Assembly: GCA_904501795.1 (NCBI GenBank)
Contig: CAJGCK010000043.1
Coordinates: forward strand, 1 to 9,952
Direction: 5' to 3'
Source of the DNA: an uncultured Clostridia bacterium
Lineage (GTDB): Bacteria > Bacillota > Clostridia > Christensenellales > Borkfalkiaceae
Length of the DNA: 9,952 bases
The first letter of the stretch is position 1. The number at the start of each line of letters is the position of its first letter. Made by a program: the position numbers and the translations under genes. The notes beneath the pieces are model-generated. The model was not told the origin of the DNA. It saw only the letters and a program-made list of their open reading frames with translations, and ran no database searches. Below, piece by piece: positions 1 to 4,738 of the stretch.

Positions 1-608
1 ATATTAAATCGTGTGGCGCGGCCCCATCGTTTTTAGGCTACGGCGGGTATCCTGCAAGCATATGTGCTTCGATAGACGATATAGTTGTTCACGGTATTCC
101 CGACGATAAAACGTTTATTAAAAGCGGTCAAATCGTTAGCATAGACGTTGGCGTAATATACAACGGTTGGCAGGGAGATGCGGCAAGGACATTTTTGGTA
201 GGTGACGTTTCGCCCGAAAAACGTAAACTCGTTCAAGTAACTGAAGAATGCTTTTTCAAAGCAATAGAGCGGTTGAGAGACGGTACTCCGCTTGGTGACG
301 TTGGCTTCGCTGTTCAAAGCTATGCGGAAGCAAACGGTTTTTCGGTTGTACGTGCTTTAACGGGCCACGGAATCGGTAGAGAAATGCACGAAGACCCTTC
401 AGTTCCAAATTATGGAAGGAAAGGCACGGGGATTCGCTTAAAGAAAGGTATGGTAATAGCCATTGAACCTATGATAAATATGGGCGGTTTCCAAGTAGAT
501 TTTCTCTCTGACGGTTGGTCGGTTAGGACAAGGGATAGAAAGCCATCTGCACATTATGAAAACACCGTTGCAATAACGGAAAACGGGGTAGAGATACTCA
601 CTCTTTAA
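1..608 (+). CDS. map: Methionine aminopeptidase, type I (5' end outside window)
   Basis: This enzyme removes the initiator methionine from new proteins in the cytosol. The reading frame is open from the first base; the first full codon is at position 3, and about 201 codons are visible of a usual ~250, so roughly 50 N-terminal residues lie upstream. All five expected metal ligands can be seen: Asp in SIDVG, Asp in QGDAAR, His in GHGIGREMHEDP, Glu in AIEPM and Glu in HYENTVAIT. The substrate-side His of VVHGIPDD is also present. An internal ATG at 195 would remove the first two ligands and is not the start. The frame ends at TAA, 5 nt before the next gene. Its place just upstream of infA is the standard Firmicutes order. 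The identification is secure. Confidence 0.97.
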   Translation, partial: IKSCGAAPSFLGYGGYPASICASIDDIVVHGIPDDKTFIKSGQIVSIDVGVIYNGWQGDAARTFLVGDVSPEKRKLVQVTEECFFKAIERLRDGTPLGDVGFAVQSYAEANGFSVVRALTGHGIGREMHEDPSVPNYGRKGTGIRLKKGMVIAIEPMINMGGFQVDFLSDGWSVRTRDRKPSAHYENTVAITENGVEILTL

Positions 609-613
609 TTAAA

Positions 614-886
614 ATGCAAAGAGAAATACAAATAGGCTCCGTGGTGCAAAGCACCTTAGGAAAAGATAGTGGAAGGTTATACTTAGTAATAGGCGTAACC
701 CAAACGCGAGTAGAAGTAGTCGACGGAAAATTTAGAAAGATTAACCGGACGAAACTAAAAAACAAAAAACATATAAAGGTTATAATTTCGAAGAGAGAAA
801 AAACTCTCGCCGAAAGAATAATAAAAGGCGAAGCGGTGTCAAACCGCGGTATTCAAAAAGTACTAGCCGAAAAGGAAAAAATATAG
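614..886 (+). CDS. KOW-domain putative RNA-binding protein (L14e-like)
   Basis: This is a 90-residue basic protein encoded between map and infA, where many Firmicutes have a small KOW-type protein (I believe ybzG in Bacillus subtilis occupies this position). The N-terminal half (about residues 6-55) reads like a KOW/SH3-type barrel: IGSVVQSTLGKDSGRLYLVIG, then a DGKFRKINRTKLKNKKH basic segment similar to the eukaryotic/archaeal L14e/L6e class. The C-terminal third is Lys/Arg/Glu-rich and probably helical. It starts 5 nt after the map stop and has no strong Shine-Dalgarno sequence, so translation may be coupled to map. Its stop codon overlaps the infA ribosome binding site. An RNA or ribosome role is inferred from fold and context; the precise function is unknown to me. 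Confidence 0.85.
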   Translation: MQREIQIGSVVQSTLGKDSGRLYLVIGVTQTRVEVVDGKFRKINRTKLKNKKHIKVIISKREKTLAERIIKGEAVSNRGIQKVLAEKEKI

Positions 887-898
887 GAGGATAAGTTT

Positions 899-1120
899 GT
901 GTCGAAAGACGACGTTATAGAAACCGAAGGCGTGATAGTTGAAGCGTTGCCAAACGCAACGTTTACGGTAAAACTATCGAACGGACACGTAATAACGGCT
1001 TATATTTCGGGAAAACTGCGTATGCATTACATTAAAATCATTCCCGGCGACAGCGTAAAGTTGGAAATGAGCCCGTACGATTTAACGAAAGGCAGAATAA
1101 TCTGGCGCAGTAAGAACTAA
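899..1120 (+). CDS. infA: Translation initiation factor IF-1
   Basis: IF-1 binds the 30S A site during initiation. The 73-residue product matches the family along its whole length (usual 72): it opens MSKDDVIETEG, then VEALPNATF, the SNGHVITAYISGKLRM core of the OB fold, PGDSVKLEMSPYDLTKGRI and the terminal RSKN. The start codon is GTG at 899. It is supported by AGGAGG at 885-890 with 8 nt spacing, and no in-frame ATG would keep the conserved N-terminus. The Shine-Dalgarno sequence overlaps the stop of the upstream KOW gene, and rpmJ follows after 33 nt. The identification is secure. Confidence 0.98.
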   Translation: MSKDDVIETEGVIVEALPNATFTVKLSNGHVITAYISGKLRMHYIKIIPGDSVKLEMSPYDLTKGRIIWRSKN

Positions 1121-1153
1121 TATAAACAAATTTCCAAAAAAGGAGAAATCAAA

Positions 1154-1270
1154 ATGAAAGTAAGACCCTCAGTAAAACCTATGTGTGATAAATGCAAAGT
1201 AATTAAAAGAAATGGAAAAGTAATGGTAATTTGTTCTAAGAACAAAAACCACAAACAAAGACAGGGTTAA
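1154..1270 (+). CDS. rpmJ: Ribosomal protein bL36 (zinc-binding form)
   Basis: This 38-codon gene encodes the smallest protein of the 50S subunit. The product starts MKVRPSVKPMCDKCKVIKR and ends NKNHKQRQG. It has the zinc ribbon of the C+ type of bL36: Cys11-x2-Cys14, Cys27 and His33. Length is normal (37-38). AGGAG at 1141-1145 lies 8 nt before the ATG. It sits directly after infA, as in most bacteria, and is followed by an unusually long 146-nt gap before rpsM. A perfect GGGTT-AA-AACCC inverted repeat (1264-1275) covers the stop codon. The identification is secure despite the small size. Confidence 0.97.
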   Translation: MKVRPSVKPMCDKCKVIKRNGKVMVICSKNKNHKQRQG

Positions 1271-1416
1271 AACCCGCTCTTTCCCGCAAGGGCAAAGAAG
1301 ACAACAACAGTTTATATCGAAAGCTAGCTACATTCCAAGCAGGGCTACGGTATAGGCATTTAATATAGAAAAAAAATAATATAAGAAAAGGAAAAATACG
1401 GAGGTATTTAAAAAGG
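1264..1416 (+). promoter_or_regulatory. Structured leader upstream of rpsM (candidate r-protein control region)
   Basis: The 146 nt between rpmJ and rpsM show no coding frame, no convincing promoter and no terminator. Three local structures can be drawn. GGGTT/AACCC at 1264-1275 overlaps the rpmJ stop. CTTTCCC (1279-1285) pairs with GGG-AAAG (1290-1297, one bulged C at 1293) around a GCAA tetraloop at 1286-1289. AAATAC (1394-1399) pairs with GTATTT (1404-1409), placing the rpsM Shine-Dalgarno GGAGG (1400-1404) in the tetraloop and loop-closing base. In E. coli the leader before rpsM binds S4 to control the alpha operon. Whether this one does is inference; the primary sequence gives no direct evidence of S4 binding. 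Confidence 0.4.
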
Positions 1417-1794
1417 ATGGCACGTATAGCAGGCGTAGATTTGCCAAACAACAAAAGAGTTGAAATCGGGCTTACCTATATATACGGTATCGGTTTAACA
1501 ACGTCTAAAAAAATCATCGCAGAAACCGGAATTAATCCGGACACCAGAGTTAAAGATTTAAGTGAAAACGACATCGCAAAACTCAGGGAATATATAGAAC
1601 ACAATCTTCGTGTAGAAGGTGACTTAAGAAGCGAAGTAAGCTTATCGATCAAGAGATTAATCGAAATAGGCTGTTATCGTGGAGTAAGACACAGAAAAGG
1701 CTTGCCCGTAAGAGGACAAAGCTCTAAGAGAAATGCGAGAACCAGGAAAGGTCCTCGTCGTACCGTTGCTAAAAAGAAAACGGCAACTAGATAA
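1417..1794 (+). CDS. rpsM: Ribosomal protein uS13
   Basis: uS13 is in the 30S head and contacts the 50S subunit and P-site tRNA. The 125-residue product has the expected order: MARIAGVDLPNNKRVEIGLTYIYGIG at the N-terminus, the helical H2TH region (residues ~50-90), then GCYRGVRHRKGLPVRGQ and the basic tail NARTRKGPRRTVAKKK that reaches tRNA. The start ATG is preceded by GGAGG at 1400-1404 with a rather long 12-nt spacer; an AAAGG directly against the ATG is too close to act alone. rpsK follows after 13 nt. The long leader before this gene is unusual. The identification is secure. Confidence 0.98.
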   Translation: MARIAGVDLPNNKRVEIGLTYIYGIGLTTSKKIIAETGINPDTRVKDLSENDIAKLREYIEHNLRVEGDLRSEVSLSIKRLIEIGCYRGVRHRKGLPVRGQSSKRNARTRKGPRRTVAKKKTATR

Positions 1795-1807
1795 CGGAGG
1801 TTAGAAC

Positions 1808-2200
1808 ATGGCAGTAGCAAAGAAAATCGTAAAGAAACGTAAAGACGCGAGAAAGGTTGATAAAGGACAAGTTCATATTCAATCTTCATTCAACAACACG
1901 TTAGTAACAATAACCGATATGCAAGGCAACACGGTATCTTGGTCGAGCGCAGGAAGTTTAGGTTTCCGTGGTTCGAGAAAGAGCACGCCGTTTGCAGCGC
2001 AACAAGCGGCAGAAACTGCAGGAAAGATCGCAAGGGAACAAGGTATGCGTCAAGTTGAAGTATACGTAAAAGGCCCTGGTGCAGGAAGAGAATCGGCAAT
2101 CAGAGCACTTGCAAACTGTGATATGGAAGTTACTCTTATTCAAGACGTATCACCAATTCCGCACAACGGTTGCAGACCGCCCAAAAAACGTAGAGTATAA
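1808..2200 (+). CDS. rpsK: Ribosomal protein uS11
   Basis: uS11 lies on the 30S platform next to the mRNA exit and the 16S 3' end. The 130-residue product (usual ~129) carries the family signatures: HIQSSFNNTLVTITD, GNTVSWSSAGSLGFRGSRKSTPFAAQ, VYVKGPGAGRESAIRAL and the C-terminal PHNGCRPPKKRRV, whose Asn-Gly is the known isoaspartate site in E. coli S11. GGAGG at 1796-1800 sits 7 nt before the ATG. It is tightly packed between rpsM (13 nt) and rpsD (15 nt), consistent with one transcript. Confidence 0.98.
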   Translation: MAVAKKIVKKRKDARKVDKGQVHIQSSFNNTLVTITDMQGNTVSWSSAGSLGFRGSRKSTPFAAQQAAETAGKIAREQGMRQVEVYVKGPGAGRESAIRALANCDMEVTLIQDVSPIPHNGCRPPKKRRV

Positions 2201-2215
2201 CGGAGGAAATAGAAA

Positions 2216-2839
2216 ATGGCTAAATATACAGAATCTAAATGTCGCTTATGCAGACGTGAAGGCGCTAAATTATTCCTTAAAGGCGAAAGATGCTTCAAAG
2301 GCGTATGTGCGTTTGAAAAGAGACCGGTTGCTCCTGGTCAACACGGCATGGCAAGAAAGAAAATTTCAGAATACGGCTTACAACTCCGTGAAAAACAAAA
2401 ATGTAAGAGAATTTACGGCGTGCTTGAAGGACCGTTCAGAAAATATTACGAAAAAGCAGATAGGATGAAAGGCATAACCGGTGAAAACATGCTTTCATTA
2501 CTCGAAAGAAGACTTGATAACGTTATATACAGAATGGGTATCGGTTCTTCTAGAGCACAAGCTCGTCAACTCGTAACACACGCACACTTCACCGTAAACG
2601 GAAGAAACTGCAACATAGCATCATTCTCAGTAAAAGTTGGTGACGTTATCGCAGTTAAAGAAAGCAAAAAAGACAACAAATATTTTGCTGAAATCAAACA
2701 AATGAAAGTAGGTGCAATGCCCAAATGGTTAGAGTTCAATCCCGAAACTTTAGAGGGCAAGATTATCGCTCTTCCCACCAGAGAAGATATCGATAGTCAA
2801 ATTGCAGAACACATGATTGTCGAATTGTATTCTAAATAA
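2216..2839 (+). CDS. rpsD: Ribosomal protein uS4 (zinc-binding form)
   Basis: uS4 is a primary 16S rRNA-binding protein that nucleates 30S assembly, and in many bacteria it represses its own operon. The 207-residue product has an N-terminal zinc motif, Cys9-x2-Cys12 ... Cys26-x4-Cys31, so it is the C+ type and unlike the cysteine-free Bacillus protein. This is followed by the PVAPGQHGMARKKISEYGLQL segment, the S4 RNA-binding domain starting near LERRLDNVIYRMG (about residues 94-155), and the usual C-terminal segment ending MIVELYSK. GGAGG at 2202-2206 is 9 nt from the ATG. Its place between rpsK and rpoA is the Clostridia and proteobacterial arrangement. A 122-nt gap with a long inverted repeat separates it from rpoA. 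Confidence 0.98.
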   Translation: MAKYTESKCRLCRREGAKLFLKGERCFKGVCAFEKRPVAPGQHGMARKKISEYGLQLREKQKCKRIYGVLEGPFRKYYEKADRMKGITGENMLSLLERRLDNVIYRMGIGSSRAQARQLVTHAHFTVNGRNCNIASFSVKVGDVIAVKESKKDNKYFAEIKQMKVGAMPKWLEFNPETLEGKIIALPTREDIDSQIAEHMIVELYSK

Positions 2840-2864
2840 TTAAATAAAATAATAAAAATTCAAC

Positions 2865-2938
2865 TCCGATGGATAATACGGGGGGAAATAAAAGAAGTCC
2901 ACACTTTTACAAGAATTCCCGCATTATCAAAATTCGGA
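2865..2938 (+). promoter_or_regulatory. Long stem-loop in the rpsD-rpoA gap (candidate rpoA leader)
   Basis: This imperfect hairpin can be drawn in tiers. TCCGA (2865-2869) pairs with TCGGA (2934-2938). GATAAT-A-CGGG (2872-2882) pairs with CCCG-C-ATTATC (2918-2928), with one A/C mismatch. The inner AAAAG (2890-2894) pairs with CTTTT (2904-2908) around a 9-nt loop. No T-run follows, so it is not a classical terminator. It ends 7 nt before the rpoA Shine-Dalgarno at 2946-2951. A 122-nt gap is long for this operon. Possible roles are translational control of rpoA, an RNA processing site, or protection of an mRNA end; the pairing is seen and the role is inferred. Confidence 0.45.
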
Positions 2939-2945
2939 ACTATTT

Positions 2946-2951
2946 AGGAGG
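2946..2951 (+). promoter_or_regulatory. Shine-Dalgarno that fixes the rpoA start
   Basis: A full AGGAGG lies 10 nt before ATG 2962 and 13 nt before the adjacent ATG 2965. It rules out the longer in-frame start at 2869, whose first 31 codons would translate the stem-loop and match nothing in the alpha-subunit family. Confidence 0.9.
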
Positions 2952-2961
2952 TAATTTTCTT

Positions 2962-3915
2962 ATGATGGAAATTGAAAAGCCAACGATAGCAGTGGAAGAA
3001 AACGAAGAAAGAAGTTACGCACGCGTAGTAGTAGAACCGCTTGAAAAGGGTTTTGGATTAACGCTAGGCAACGCACTTAGAAGGATATTATTATCCGCTC
3101 TACCTGGTGCCGCAATTCAAAACATTAAGTTTGCCGAAGAACTTGGCATCAAACACGAATTTTCAAGTATTGAAGGCGTAAAAGAAGACGTAACTGAAAT
3201 AGTACTCAACTTTAAGAGTGTAGCGATAAAGACTTCTAGCTTAGACAAAGACTACAAAAAGACCGTAAGATTATATAAAGAAGGTCCTGCAGTTGTAAAA
3301 GCTGGCGATATTGAAGGCGATGCAGAGTTTGAAATCTTAAATCCTGATTTATATATCTGCACGGTAGACGAAGGCGCAAAGATAGACGTGGAATTAACCA
3401 TAGGAAGAGGCCGTGGCTATCAAGGTGCAAACGAACACAAAACCGACGTAATTGATAACATAGCCATCGACAGTAACTATACTCCCGTTAAAAAGGTAAG
3501 TTACAACGTAGTTGCAACCCGTGTTGGACAAAGCGTAGACTTCGATAAACTTATATTAGAAGTTTGGACGAACGGAGCATTCTCAGGCAAAGATATAATC
3601 AGTCTTGCTGCAAAGATAATGGAAGAACACATCAAAATGTTCGTTGACTTATCTGAAATCGGCAAAACGGAAATATTAAAAGATCGTGAAATAGACATTG
3701 TAACCAAGTTACTAGAAATGCCTATTGAAGATATGGACTTATCAGTTCGTTCATACAACTGCTTAAAGAGAGCAAATATACAAACAGTTGAAGATTTAAC
3801 CAAAAAAACCGAAGACGATATGTTAAAAGTTCGTAATTTAGGCAAGAAATCACTTGACGAAGTAATCGCAAAACTCGAAAGTTTAGGCTTAAAATTAGCG
3901 GACAAGGAGGACTAA
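2962..3915 (+). CDS. rpoA: RNA polymerase alpha subunit
   Basis: The alpha dimer is the scaffold for RNA polymerase assembly, and its C-terminal domain contacts UP elements and activators. From ATG 2962 the product is 317 residues (usual 314-320). The N-terminal domain (about 1-235) contains the dimer and beta-contact segment GLTLGNALRRILLSALPGAAI. An acidic linker precedes the C-terminal domain (about 250-312), where the DNA-binding residues are kept: Arg263, Asn266 and Cys267 in VRSYNC, and Lys296-Ser297 in NLGKKS, equivalent to E. coli Arg265, Asn268, Cys269, Lys298 and Ser299. The preceding 122 nt form a structured leader. The rplQ Shine-Dalgarno lies inside the last codons (Lys-Glu), so the two genes are probably translationally coupled. 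Confidence 0.98.
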   Translation: MMEIEKPTIAVEENEERSYARVVVEPLEKGFGLTLGNALRRILLSALPGAAIQNIKFAEELGIKHEFSSIEGVKEDVTEIVLNFKSVAIKTSSLDKDYKKTVRLYKEGPAVVKAGDIEGDAEFEILNPDLYICTVDEGAKIDVELTIGRGRGYQGANEHKTDVIDNIAIDSNYTPVKKVSYNVVATRVGQSVDFDKLILEVWTNGAFSGKDIISLAAKIMEEHIKMFVDLSEIGKTEILKDREIDIVTKLLEMPIEDMDLSVRSYNCLKRANIQTVEDLTKKTEDDMLKVRNLGKKSLDEVIAKLESLGLKLADKED

Positions 3916-3917
3916 CC

Positions 3918-4421
3918 ATGAGAAAACTAGGCGTTAACGCTACGCAAAGAGTAGCACTTTTGAAAAATCAAGCATCGGCGCTTTTATGGCACGGCAAAAT
4001 AGAAACTACTGAAGCAAGAGCAAAAGAAGTTGCTTCATACGTAGCAAAAATAATCACGCTTGCAGTTAACACTTATACCGACGTTGTAGAAACGGAAGTT
4101 ACCGTTAAGGACGCTAAGGGTAAAGAAACTACTAAAACCTTAGTTAAAGACGGCAATAAAAAGCTTAATGCAAGAAGAAAAATAATGACTTTGGTAAACG
4201 ATTTACAAGAAGTAAAGGGCTTTAAGGAAAGCAAACCTGAATTCAAGAGCAGAACCAAAGCTATTAAATACCCGCTTATCGAAAAAATTTTTGATGAATA
4301 CGCACCCAAATATGCAACCCGTAAAGAAGAAAACGGTCAAGGTGGCGGATACACCAGAATTTACAAATGCGGTCCCCGTAGAGGCGACGCTGCTGAAGTA
4401 GCGATAATCGAATTAGTATAA
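3918..4421 (+). CDS. rplQ: Ribosomal protein bL17, long form with insertions
   Basis: bL17 is a 50S protein near the peptide exit tunnel. The 167-residue product is clearly longer than the usual 115-130. The N-terminal core is recognisable: RKLG, then RVALLKNQASALLWHGKIETTEARAKEVASYVAKIITLA (residues ~11-49). So is the C-terminal core: YTRIYKCGPRRGDAAEVAIIELV. Between them are two extra stretches, about residues 51-81 (Thr/Val/Lys-rich) and about 97-117. The N-terminus is a little short before RKLG. AGGAGG at 3905-3910 is 7 nt before the ATG, which lies 2 nt after the rpoA stop. I recall similar long forms in other Clostridia, so this is probably a lineage trait. A terminator follows at once. 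Confidence 0.96.
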   Translation: MRKLGVNATQRVALLKNQASALLWHGKIETTEARAKEVASYVAKIITLAVNTYTDVVETEVTVKDAKGKETTKTLVKDGNKKLNARRKIMTLVNDLQEVKGFKESKPEFKSRTKAIKYPLIEKIFDEYAPKYATRKEENGQGGGYTRIYKCGPRRGDAAEVAIIELV

Positions 4422-4426
4422 TAAAT

Positions 4427-4459
4427 AACAACCCGAGCAAATCGGGTTGTTTTTATTTT
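4427..4459 (+). terminator. Rho-independent terminator of the ribosomal operon
   Basis: ACAACCCGA (4428-4436) pairs perfectly with TCGGGTTGT (4442-4450) around a GCAAA loop, followed by TTTTTATTTT. It lies 6 nt after the rplQ stop and should end the alpha-operon transcript. Its T-tract also provides the possible -35 element of the following feo promoter. Confidence 0.93.
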
Positions 4460-4476
4460 AAACCGAACGATAAAAT
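4447..4476 (+). promoter_or_regulatory. Candidate feoAB promoter
   Basis: TTGTTT (4447-4452) and TAAAAT (4471-4476) are separated by 18 nt. The -10 matches TATAAT in 5 of 6 positions and the -35 is weak (3 of 6). A weak -35 would suit a regulated promoter, and the -10 lies inside a 19-bp inverted repeat. In AT-rich DNA such matches are common. A second possible -10 (TAAAAT at 4503-4508) would start transcription at about the feoA ATG. Confidence 0.4.
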
Positions 4477-4483
4477 ATCGTTC
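4465..4483 (+). promoter_or_regulatory. 19-bp inverted repeat over the feo -10, candidate iron operator
   Basis: The sequence GAACGATAAAATATCGTTC is an 8-3-8 inverted repeat (GAACGATA / TATCGTTC) centred 40 nt before feoA. It covers the candidate -10 element, the usual place for a repressor site. It does not match the classic Fur box (GATAATNATTATC) or the DtxR/IdeR consensus, although the GATA...TATC core is Fur-like. It could instead be a small RNA hairpin in the leader. No T-run follows, so it is not a terminator. Confidence 0.4.
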
Positions 4484-4513
4484 TAAAAAATTTTATTACA
4501 AATAAAATTAAGT

Positions 4514-4738
4514 ATGAACTTATCAACAGCGCCTGAAAAAAGATGGCTAATCGTAAAAAAAATCAATTTAACCGATCGTAACAAATTGCGCCTGTCACAG
4601 TTTGGATTAAACGTAGGTAGTAGGGTAATGGTAATAAGAAAAGCACTTTTTCGTGACCCTTTACAAATAAAAATATACGGGTTTTTTATGTCGATTAGGC
4701 AAAAAGACGCAGATAAAATTATCGTGGAGATAGAATGA
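4514..4738 (+). CDS. feoA: FeoA, ferrous iron transport accessory protein
   Basis: FeoA is a small cytosolic SH3-like protein that works with the FeoB ferrous iron transporter. The 74-residue product has the full family length and pattern: a first strand WLIVKKINL, then RNKLRLSQFGLNVGSRVMVIRKALFRDPLQIKIYGFFMSIRQKDADKIIVEIE, with the LxxxGLxxGs turn (QFGLNVGS) and the GDPL-like RDPLQIKI strand. There is no recognisable Shine-Dalgarno sequence before ATG 4514, in contrast to most genes around it; initiation may be weak, or the mRNA may be nearly leaderless. The stop overlaps the feoB start as ATGA, indicating translational coupling. The identification is good because of both sequence pattern and neighbour. 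Confidence 0.92.
   Translation: MNLSTAPEKRWLIVKKINLTDRNKLRLSQFGLNVGSRVMVIRKALFRDPLQIKIYGFFMSIRQKDADKIIVEIE

Noticed and set aside
1322..1329. AGCTAGCT palindrome in the rpsM leader.
   Set aside because: Eight bases alone are not informative and no partner repeat or known site is seen.
2079..2468. A 129-codon plus-strand frame spanning the rpsK-rpsD junction.
   Set aside because: It overlaps two certain ribosomal genes out of frame and has no start signal.
2825..2853. A possible promoter before rpoA (TTGTAT, 17 nt, AATAAT).
   Set aside because: The -35 matches only 3 of 6 and the sequence is a long A/T run where such -10 matches are expected by chance.
2869..2961. A longer rpoA starting at ATG 2869, adding 31 residues.
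   Set aside because: The added codons translate the stem-loop and match no alpha subunit; AGGAGG at 2946-2951 supports ATG 2962.
3501..3905. A 134-codon minus-strand frame opposite the rpoA C-terminal domain.
   Set aside because: The plus strand is conserved alpha subunit throughout; the frame is Ser/Ile/Leu-rich as expected for the complement.
4465..4483. Classic Fur box before feoA.
   Set aside because: The repeat lacks the GATAAT-N-ATTATC spacing; it is reported only as an unassigned operator-like repeat.
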